A stretch of 11,821 nucleotides of DNA. Origin: Parafilimonas sp. (GTDB taxonomy: Bacteria; Bacteroidota; Bacteroidia; Chitinophagales; Chitinophagaceae). The position numbers and the translations under genes are program-made. This document shows, piece after piece, positions 5,914-11,821 of the stretch (within the stretch, counting starts at the first letter, position 1; the number at the start of each line of letters is the position of its first letter). The stretch covers positions 1 through 11,821 of the forward strand of contig JAICKT010000103.1 in assembly GCA_025927795.1 (NCBI GenBank). The letters are read 5' to 3'. Below the pieces are notes generated by a model. That model did no database searches. It was given only the letters and a program-made list of their open reading frames with translations, and was not told the DNA's origin.

Positions 5914-8520
5914 TTAATAAATTGTTTCCTGCGGACCGAGATAAGACGGTTTTAATCCGCCAAAATCAACAACCAATTTCTGAAGAATAACTGCCGGGCT
6001 AATCATCCAGTATTTCAAAACATGTTTTCCTTTTTTGTTGATGGAATGTTTGGTTGTTTTTATAATGATATTATTCGCAACCCAATCACTCCATGTTTTT
6101 TTATCGTTATCATTTTTATTGATAGAAATAATTTGAGGTTCTTCATTATCAATCGAAACTGCATATTGCAAGCCTGTTGAATCGTTATGAAAATTAAGTG
6201 TTGGCGAGAAATACGCGTTCAGTTTAAAAGAACCTGAATCGTAAGAATAAAATTCATATTCAAGATGCGGCGTGTTTGCATTTATATTTTGTGTTGATGC
6301 AGTTACAGGAAATGTTGTAATTCCATCACCATCGTGACCAATGTTCGGAATTATTTTCCAATGAATGTTTGCTGCATCTTTTTTTGTGGTGAAGTGCGAA
6401 GCTTCAATAGAAACATAGCCATTCCCTTCATAAAAAATATTTTGTTTAAGATTTTGCGGAACTAAATCTCTTACTGTTTTCGATGTTGAATCAACTGTTA
6501 TGCTTTTTGAAGTTGCAGTATTTGAAACATATGTTACTTCCGGCATTTCTTGGTGTTCCGGTTGTTGCCAATAAGTATAACCAATATGTGTTTGGTCCAT
6601 CATGTGATTCCACTTGCCATTGTTGAGCTGATTGTATTGAAGCGAAATCATTGAATCATTTGCATAGAATTGTTTTGCATCATCTGCATATTTATTTGCT
6701 GATGGATTATTTTCCTTCGAATAAAAATTATTCCATGCAACAGCGGTGTAAAGATTTTGAAGATTTGAATACGCTTTTATTGGATGCAGCACCAATTCAA
6801 AATAAGCATCTTTATATTCCGGTGATAATTCTTCATTAATTGTTTCTGCCTGCTTCAATAGATTATTCCAGTCTGCAGTTATTCTTTGCGCTTCATTATA
6901 ATTTTCTATGCTGAAAGTTTTTGCATCTAACAATTCAGGTTTTCTTCGTGATGCATACTGCGCATATTTCTTCAATACCTCACCAATCTCTTTTGCATGC
7001 GCCGAACCAAATTGTTTTGTTGCCCATTGCGTGTAATAATCGGTGACATTATCTTCATTCCAATTGTTTACATTCCATGCATAATCTAAAAAGAAAGAGA
7101 TAGGAAATTCCATTGGCTTTAAATCACCCACATTCACAATCCAAATATTTTTTACGCCGTATGCATACGCCAAATGCATTTGCTCCCACACACGTGCAAT
7201 ATTGTTCGTGTTTATCCATTTATAATTGCGCGGGTCGCCAACGTAATCAAAATGATAATAAATGCCATAGCCACCGCTGCGTGGTTTATCATTTAGTTTT
7301 GGAAGTCTTCGAATGTTGCCCCAGTTATCATCGCACAACAATAAAGTAACATCATCCGGCACACGCATACCTTTATCGTAATAATCCTGCACTTCTTTAT
7401 ACAAAGCCCAATCCTGCGGCGTTTGGCTGGCAGGTTTGCCCGTAACTTCTTCAATAATTTTTCGCTGGTCTGCAACAATTTTTTCTAATAAAGAAATTGC
7501 AGTGCCCTCTGTCATCGGCATATCTCCATCACCACGCATGCCAATGGTGACAATGCTTCCATGATGATCCATGTTTTCAATTCCTTTTTTCCAAAATGAA
7601 TCCAATACAATTTTATTGCTATCATAATTCCACTGTCCCTTACCATAACGTTTCCATTCCTGTTGCGCCCGCAGCATGGGTTCATGATGTGAAGTGCCCA
7701 TCACGATGCCCCACTTATTTGCAAGAATTGGATTGAGTGTATCATCATCATTAAATGCATTACCCCACATAGCGGGCCACAAATAATTTGCTTTTAAGCG
7801 CAGCAACAATTCAAACATGTGCTCATACATCAAATGATTTACGCCACCGAATTTTTCTTTTGTCCATCCGCTGAATGCAGGCGCTTCATCATTAATAAAT
7901 ATGCCGCGATATTTCACAGAAGGAGATGGAAAACTATATTCACCTTTTTTGAAATATACTTGCTGTTTCTTTTTTACCGGCACATCAGCCCACCAATACC
8001 AGGGCGAAACACCAAGCTCTTCTGATAATGTAAATGTGCCGTAAGCTGCGCCGCGTTTATCACTTCCAACAATCACCAATGCATTTTGTATGTCTTTGTT
8101 TGGATTGCTGATGGTTTGCAGTTTAAATGCTTCCCATTTTCCGTTTATATCATCAACATTTAATTTTTTTTCTGCAATAAATTTTTTGATAGTTGATGAA
8201 CCATTGATGGTTCCGATGATAATAATGTTTTTTATTGATGATGAAAGCGAAGAAATAAGTTCAGGTTTTTTACCCGTTACCATTTCAATATCATTCTGTA
8301 ATAATGATGCGGCTTTATGTACGAGCCAGTCATCGTTTTCATCAACATATATTGAAGTTGTTTGAGAAGCTGTTAAAATAGGGAAATCATCATTCACATT
8401 TTTTTCCGCAATAAAATTCTGCGCATAAATATTATGTGGTAATGAAAATATAATTATCAACGCGAAGATTTTTTTCGTTGCTAAACAACACACGCTATCT
8501 ATAAATAAATGAGATTTCAT
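5914..8520 (-). CDS. GH115 xylan alpha-1,2-glucuronidase, secreted
   Basis: GH115 enzymes release (4-O-methyl)glucuronic acid from internal and terminal xylose residues of glucuronoxylan. The 868-residue product has the normal family length. Conserved blocks in order (approximate residues): VGSDKRGAAYG (151), RGIFINDEAP (205), LKANYLWPAMWG (242), MGTSHHEPM (274), MRGDGDMPM (328), CDDNWGNIRRLP (396), YYHFDYVGDP (421) and VNVGDLKPMEFP (462). The catalytic part ends near the HIGYTYWQQPEHQEMPEV block (about 644-661), followed by a C-terminal beta-sandwich from about 695. The frame opens at 8643, but ATG 8520 is chosen because it gives a signal peptide (LATKKIFALIIIFSLPHNIYA before Gln) of normal length. 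It is the first gene of the minus-strand operon and diverges from the gene at 8670 across a 149-bp region containing a LacI-type operator. Confidence 0.94.
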   Translation of the reverse strand: MKSHLFIDSVCCLATKKIFALIIIFSLPHNIYAQNFIAEKNVNDDFPILTASQTTSIYVDENDDWLVHKAASLLQNDIEMVTGKKPELISSLSSSIKNIIIIGTINGSSTIKKFIAEKKLNVDDINGKWEAFKLQTISNPNKDIQNALVIVGSDKRGAAYGTFTLSEELGVSPWYWWADVPVKKKQQVYFKKGEYSFPSPSVKYRGIFINDEAPAFSGWTKEKFGGVNHLMYEHMFELLLRLKANYLWPAMWGNAFNDDDTLNPILANKWGIVMGTSHHEPMLRAQQEWKRYGKGQWNYDSNKIVLDSFWKKGIENMDHHGSIVTIGMRGDGDMPMTEGTAISLLEKIVADQRKIIEEVTGKPASQTPQDWALYKEVQDYYDKGMRVPDDVTLLLCDDNWGNIRRLPKLNDKPRSGGYGIYYHFDYVGDPRNYKWINTNNIARVWEQMHLAYAYGVKNIWIVNVGDLKPMEFPISFFLDYAWNVNNWNEDNVTDYYTQWATKQFGSAHAKEIGEVLKKYAQYASRRKPELLDAKTFSIENYNEAQRITADWNNLLKQAETINEELSPEYKDAYFELVLHPIKAYSNLQNLYTAVAWNNFYSKENNPSANKYADDAKQFYANDSMISLQYNQLNNGKWNHMMDQTHIGYTYWQQPEHQEMPEVTYVSNTATSKSITVDSTSKTVRDLVPQNLKQNIFYEGNGYVSIEASHFTTKKDAANIHWKIIPNIGHDGDGITTFPVTASTQNINANTPHLEYEFYSYDSGSFKLNAYFSPTLNFHNDSTGLQYAVSIDNEEPQIISINKNDNDKKTWSDWVANNIIIKTTKHSINKKGKHVLKYWMISPAVILQKLVVDFGGLKPSYLGPQETIY

Positions 8521-8576
8521 TATTTTAATAAAAGCAATCGTAGAGTAATTATTTCCGGCAACTGAATTATTAAAAG

Positions 8577-8584
8577 CAATGTTA
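8577..8584 (-). promoter_or_regulatory. Candidate -7 box (TAACATTG) for the GH115 operon
   Basis: On the minus strand TAACATTG matches five of six fixed bases of the Bacteroidota -7 element TAnnTTTG. It lies about 57 bp from the chosen GH115 start, and the LacI-type operator at 8595-8608 would cover the -33 zone. No good TTTG -33 box is seen at the usual 19-21 bp spacing, so support is limited. A second similar box, TACGATTG (8533-8540), lies 42-44 bp downstream, which is too close to the ATG for a useful leader. Confidence 0.35.
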
Positions 8585-8594
8585 GTAAAATAAT

Positions 8595-8608
8595 TGTAAC
8601 CGATTGCA
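8595..8608. promoter_or_regulatory. LacI-family operator O1 in the divergent GH115 / unknown-gene region
   Basis: TGTAACCGATTGCA fits all ten fixed positions of the LacI/GalR-family operator pattern TGNAANCGNTTNCA, including the central CpG. It sits in the 149-bp divergent intergenic region, 75 bp from the GH115 ATG and 62 bp from the plus-strand ATG at 8670. It could therefore act on both promoters. Read on the opposite strand it differs by one base from the operator at 10611-10624. Confidence 0.7.
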
Positions 8609-8669
8609 TAAAATATTATTTTTACCTGCTCATGATTGCACATTCACTTGTTTAAATACCTTGACCAAT

Positions 8670-10537
8670 ATGAAACACTTTGTTGCTATTTTATTTCTAT
8701 TGAGTGGTTATACTTGTTATGCACAGCATTATAATAATTTTAAAGTATCTGTTTACTGCCGTGCTTATGAAGTAAGGCAAATGGGAGATACCAATAATTA
8801 TTTGAAGCCTTTATGGAATGAAATATCACGGCAATTAAAAGTTGATAAAGTATATCTTGAAACGCACCGCGATTTGATTATCGTAAACCAGGATACATTA
8901 AACATTGCAAAGAAATTTTTTAAAGACAGGGGCATTGAAGTTGCCGGTGGAATCACACTAACTATTAGTGAGCCCAACCGTTTTCAGACATTTTGTTACA
9001 GCAATCCGGATGACAGGAAGAAAGTAAAGTATCTGGCTGAATACACTGGGAAAATTTTGATGAATTTATTTTGGATGATTTCTTTTTTACCAATTGCAAA
9101 GATGATGAAGCCATAAAAGATAAAGGCAATAAAAGCTGGACACGATACCGTTTGGATTTGATGACAGAGGCTGCAAAAGATTTAATTGTTGGTCCTGCAA
9201 AAGCTGTGAACCCGAAAGTAAAAGTGATTGTAAAATATCCAAACTGGTATGAGCATTTTGCAGGCATGGGCTTTAATCTTGAAACGGAGCCAAAAATTTT
9301 TGATGGCATTTACACCGGCACTGAAACACGCGATGCTGTTACTTCTGCGCAGCATTTGCAACCCTATCTTGGGTATAACATTATACGTTATTTTGAAAAT
9401 ATTGCGCCGGGCAGAAACGGCGGCGGCTGGGTTGACCCTTTTGCAAGTAATTATTCTGACCGCTATGCCGAACAGCTTTGGATAACATTGTTTGCAAAAG
9501 CGAAAGAACAAACACTGTTTGATTTCAGAAGTATAACAAGACCATTAGCTGCAACTGATCGTGCAGCATGGCAAGGGCAACACACAAGTTTTGATTTTGA
9601 TGAAATGATGCAACCGCAGAATTATAACGGCGGCGCTCCAGTAAAGCCAACAACAATTGCAAGGGTAGCAGGTTATACGTTTGAAAAAGTAGATAAATTT
9701 TTAGGCGAGTTAGGCAACCCCGTTGGGATAAAAAGTTATAAGCCGTATCATTCTTTGGGTGAAGATTTTTTGCAGAATTATTTAGGCATGATTGGATTGC
9801 CGATGAATATGGAGCCGGAATTTCCTGCGGCAGACAGTATTATTTTGTTAACTGAAGAAGCAAAATTTGATGATAAGATTGTTGATAAAATAAAGAAGCA
9901 GTTAACTGATGGAAAAACAGTTGTAATAACATCAGGTTTGCTGCATTCAATACAGGATAAATTAAATGATATCGTCGAGTTGCGTTATACAGATCGCAAA
10001 GCAATTGTACAGGATTATACTGCAGGCACGTTTCATCTTATTCATGCAGATAAGTCAATACTAATTCCGCAGATACAATATATCACCAACGATTCATGGG
10101 AAATTGTTTCCGGTATTAGCGGTGATAATGGCTTTCCTGTTTTGCATGATGCAGCTTATTCAAAAGGTCATTTATATGTATTAACTATTCCGGATAATTT
10201 TTCTGATTTATACAATCTGCCTGCAGAAGCATTGAATAAAATAAGGCAGGTTTTATGCGCGCAATTAAATGTTCAAATTGAAGGACCTTCGAAAATAAGT
10301 TTGTATGTGTATGATAACAACACCTTCATTGTTGAATCTTTTTTAGATACAGAAACGATTGTAAAAGCAGTAACGCCGCAATCATTCAATACAATTACAG
10401 ATATTAATAGCGGCGACATAATAAAAGGTGAAATAAGAAAGCCGGGCTTTAGCTATATCGAAAAAAATTCAGCAGAAAAAGATGTTTACACTTTTACAAT
10501 TAAGCCGCATTCATTCAGAGTATTTAAGATGCAGTAA
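8670..10537 (+). CDS. Secreted protein of unknown family, glycosidase-like layout; broken by an apparent 1-nt deletion
   Basis: I do not recognise the family. ATG 8670 gives a signal peptide (MKHFVAILFLLSGYTCYA before Gln19). The frame breaks near 9051-9054: the first frame stops at 9116, while the second is open from before 9071 to 10537. One extra A in GGGAAAATTTT joins them as GKNFDEFILDDFFFTNC and gives a 622-residue product. Residues about 25-300 alternate beta-like and helical segments as in a TIM barrel: VSVYCRAYEV, KVYLETHRD, IEVAGGITLTI, FILDDFFFTNC (Asp136-Asp137), VKVIVKYPNWY, FDGIYTGTETRD (Glu219), NIIRYFENIAPG. Residues about 370-435 look Rossmann/GATase-like (ADSIILLTEEAKF, GKTVVITSGLL), and 540-622 are beta-rich. 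This order resembles GH42 beta-galactosidases. A carbohydrate-active role is inferred from layout and from the shared operator region with GH115. Confidence 0.72.
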
Positions 10538-10610
10538 AATTTGCCTCGATAATAAAGACGTGAGAACATTCTTTTAAAATTGAGCAATTATTAGTGGAAA
10601 AAATAAATTG

Positions 10611-10624
10611 TGCAATCGGTTGCA
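10611..10624. promoter_or_regulatory. LacI-family operator O2 upstream of the GH9-type gene
   Basis: TGCAATCGGTTGCA has perfect five-base arms (TGCAA/TTGCA) around TCGG and fits all ten fixed positions of TGNAANCGNTTNCA. Its reverse complement TGCAACCGATTGCA differs from O1 at one base. It overlaps the GTTG of the candidate -33 element (10619-10622), a position suited to repression of the downstream GH9-type gene. Confidence 0.72.
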
Positions 10625-10650
10625 TTTATTCAAAAATTATATTACTTTAG
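10619..10650 (+). promoter_or_regulatory. Candidate Bacteroidota promoter overlapping operator O2
   Basis: GTTG (10619-10622, resembling -33 TTTG) is followed after 20 bp by TACTTTAG (10643-10650), which matches five of six fixed bases of the -7 element TAnnTTTG. The spacing is normal for the primary sigma factor of this phylum. Predicted transcription would start near 10657, giving a leader of almost 300 nt before the GH9-type ATG at 10943. An 8-bp inverted repeat, ATAATTGT/ACAATTAT (10653-10660 and 10668-10675), lies at the start of that leader. Confidence 0.45.
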
Positions 10651-10743
10651 CAATAATTGTGATATTGACAATTATAAAAGTTGCCCCGAAAGATTATCAG
10701 AAGTGTATTTAAGTATTAGTATAAATAATATAAACGATTTTTT

Positions 10744-10757
10744 TGCAATCGAATACA
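10744..10757. promoter_or_regulatory. Possible weak LacI-type operator O3
   Basis: TGCAATCGAATACA matches nine of the ten fixed positions of TGNAANCGNTTNCA and shares TGCAATCG with O2. It lies 133 bp downstream of O2 and just before the terminator-like hairpin. It could be an auxiliary site, but a single near match in AT-rich DNA is weak evidence. Confidence 0.3.
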
Positions 10758-10760
10758 AGC

Positions 10761-10790
10761 AGGAGGAATGTTTCTACATTCTTCCTTTTT
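10761..10790 (+). terminator. Rho-independent terminator-like hairpin upstream of the GH9-type gene
   Basis: AGGAGGAATG (10761-10770), loop TTTCTA, then CATTCTTCCT (10777-10786) form a 10-bp stem with one G-U pair, followed by TTTT. It may end transcripts from the unknown gene upstream (stop 10537), or act as an attenuator or small-RNA terminator in the leader started at the promoter near 10650. Confidence 0.6.
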
Positions 10791-10942
10791 AAATTATTAT
10801 GAACGTAGTTGCATGTAAGCGGCTCTTCAAATTTATCCTGCTAACATATTCAGGAAAAACTAAGACTGCTAAGAATAATGTAACTGTTGCAATAGCAAGA
10901 AACATGAAGCACATTAAACTCACGATAAAAATTAAAAGCATC

Positions 10943-11821
10943 ATGCCATCTATTCACTTATTAAAAAAACCAATTGCGCTTGTATGCGTAATATTTTTTT
11001 GTAACACTTCCTTCGCACAAGAATTGCAAATAAACGATTCAGGTTATTTTGAAAAACGCGGTGTAAATGTGCTGGTGTTTAATTATGAATACAGTGGCAT
11101 GTTCTTCGATGAAAAAACTTCAGGCATTGAACTGATTCATCATGGTGTGAGAACGGGAACCGGCGGCGCTGTAAGATTGCAAAACACGCCTGAGCAGTGG
11201 GATCAAATCCCAAAAATGATTAGCCGCAAAGTGGATAAGCAAAACAACAGTATTGAAGTTGGTTTGCGTTATGAGCAATTTGATTTTGATTCAAGAGTTG
11301 TTGTTACCTCAAAAGATAATGGTGTTGAAATAAATGTTTTTTTGGATAAGCCATTGCCTGAAAAATTAGTTGGCAATGCCGGTTTCAATTTCGAATTTTT
11401 GCCATCTGCTTATTTTGAAAAAACGTTTTTGGCTGATGGAAAACCGGGTAATTTTCGGTTGTATCCTTCCGATTCAACAACCATTGAACCTATTAATAAA
11501 AAGATATCACAGTTTGCAGGTCATACAACTTTTGATGACAGAGGCAGAGGTGAATTTATTGTGCCTGCACCTTTTGCTACAGCTAAAACATTTGTGCTTG
11601 CGCCGGAAGATGATGAACGCAGAGTGAAGATTGTTTCAGAAACTGCAGACGAAAATTTGATGTTGTTCGATGGCCGCAACCTTGCACAAAACGGCTGGTT
11701 TATTGTGCGCAGTTTATTGCCGGCAAATAAAACAGGAAAAGTATTAACATGGTACATTGAGCCAAATGCAATTCCTAATTGGATAAGAAAACCAGTGATT
11801 GAATTTTCTCAAGTCGGTTAT
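10943..11821 (+). CDS. GH9-type glycoside hydrolase (endoglucanase-like), N-terminal part; 3' end outside window
   Basis: Own translation gives 293 codons running off the right edge. ATG 10943 yields a signal peptide (MPSIHLLKKPIALVCVIFFCNTSFA before Gln26). ATGs at 10904 and 10799 are also in frame but add a long polar N-terminus. Residues about 26-280 form a beta-rich region I cannot name (INDSGYFEKRGVNVLVFNYEY, HHGVRTGTGGAVRL, FAGHTTFDDRGRGEF, ENLMLFDGRNLAQNGWF). The last residues, PVIEFSQVGY, match the opening of the CelD_N Ig-like domain that precedes GH9 catalytic domains. The GH9 call rests on that ending and on the similarity of the layout to Bacteroidota GH9 proteins with an extra N-terminal domain; the catalytic domain itself is not visible. 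GH9 enzymes cut beta-1,4-glucans. Operator O2 upstream suggests co-regulation with the xylan operon. Confidence 0.68.
   Translation, partial: MPSIHLLKKPIALVCVIFFCNTSFAQELQINDSGYFEKRGVNVLVFNYEYSGMFFDEKTSGIELIHHGVRTGTGGAVRLQNTPEQWDQIPKMISRKVDKQNNSIEVGLRYEQFDFDSRVVVTSKDNGVEINVFLDKPLPEKLVGNAGFNFEFLPSAYFEKTFLADGKPGNFRLYPSDSTTIEPINKKISQFAGHTTFDDRGRGEFIVPAPFATAKTFVLAPEDDERRVKIVSETADENLMLFDGRNLAQNGWFIVRSLLPANKTGKVLTWYIEPNAIPNWIRKPVIEFSQVGY

Larger units (their letters stand above)
10538..10942 (+). other. Intergenic regulatory region without a convincing gene
   Basis: This stretch between the unknown gene and the GH9-type gene holds operators O2 and O3, a candidate promoter and one terminator-like hairpin, listed separately. 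A 60-codon frame at 10610-10792 depends on a non-ATG start inside the operator, and I do not regard it as a gene. The GH9-type frame is open back to ATG 10799, so parts of 10799-10942 could be coding if an earlier start is used. Confidence 0.6.

Noticed and set aside
8521..8643. Longer GH115 start at 8643
   Set aside because: It would bury the signal peptide behind 41 extra residues and run through the divergent promoter region and operator O1.
8604..8669. Upstream ATG-like start for the unknown gene at 8604
   Set aside because: The start is inside operator O1 and would put 22 residues ahead of a complete signal peptide beginning at ATG 8670.
10610..10792. Small ORF of 60 codons
   Set aside because: It needs a TTG start inside operator O2 and ends in the terminator hairpin; composition follows the AT-rich intergenic DNA.
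1..11821. SusC/SusD pair or hybrid two-component regulator expected of a polysaccharide utilisation locus
   Set aside because: No frame in the window resembles a TonB-dependent receptor, SusD lipoprotein or regulator; they may lie outside the window.

Overview
The window suggests a member of the Bacteroidota, probably close to Chitinophagaceae. The evidence is an AT-rich genome, little sign of Shine-Dalgarno sites, signal peptides that end in Ala-Gln, and a Bacteroidota-type GH115/GH10/GPH-symporter/GH43 set. No rRNA, tRNA or phylogenetic marker is present, so the rank is an inference. The locus is built for glucuronoxylan (acetylated 4-O-methyl-glucuronoxylan or arabinoxylan) breakdown.

Minus-strand operon, in transcription order from 8520 down to 1: a secreted GH115 alpha-glucuronidase; a GH10 endo-xylanase 17 bp downstream; a perfect 31-nt palindrome (4750-4780); a GPH-family sugar symporter; an inserted repeat island with an IS200-like (REP-associated) transposase; a GH43 without a signal peptide; and a SGNH/SASA-type acetylesterase cut by the window edge. 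Uronic acid side chains would be removed and the chain cut outside the inner membrane. The symporter would import the oligomers, and GH43 would finish them in the cytoplasm. The acetylesterase carries a signal peptide, so deacetylation is predicted to be periplasmic or extracellular.

Plus-strand side: diverging from GH115 is a secreted protein of unknown family (8670-10537), broken by one apparent single-base deletion. Its layout (predicted TIM barrel, Rossmann-like domain, C-terminal beta domain) resembles GH42 beta-galactosidases without obvious membership. After a roughly 400-bp regulatory region comes the 5' part of a GH9-type protein, cut by the right edge exactly where its Ig-like domain begins.

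Regulation: two exact matches to the LacI-family operator pattern TGNAANCGNTTNCA, near-identical to each other in inverted orientation, lie in the GH115/unknown-gene divergent promoter region (8595-8608) and upstream of the GH9 gene (10611-10624). A third near match is at 10744-10757. This ties the operon, the unknown gene and the GH9 gene into one putative regulon. No regulator gene and no SusC/SusD pair is in the window.

Two genes (GH43 and the unknown gene) each contain a frameshift that one extra base in a short homopolymer repairs. The GH43 repair restores a normal C-terminus and a four-base ATGA overlap with the esterase, so sequence error is the likelier explanation, though not proven.
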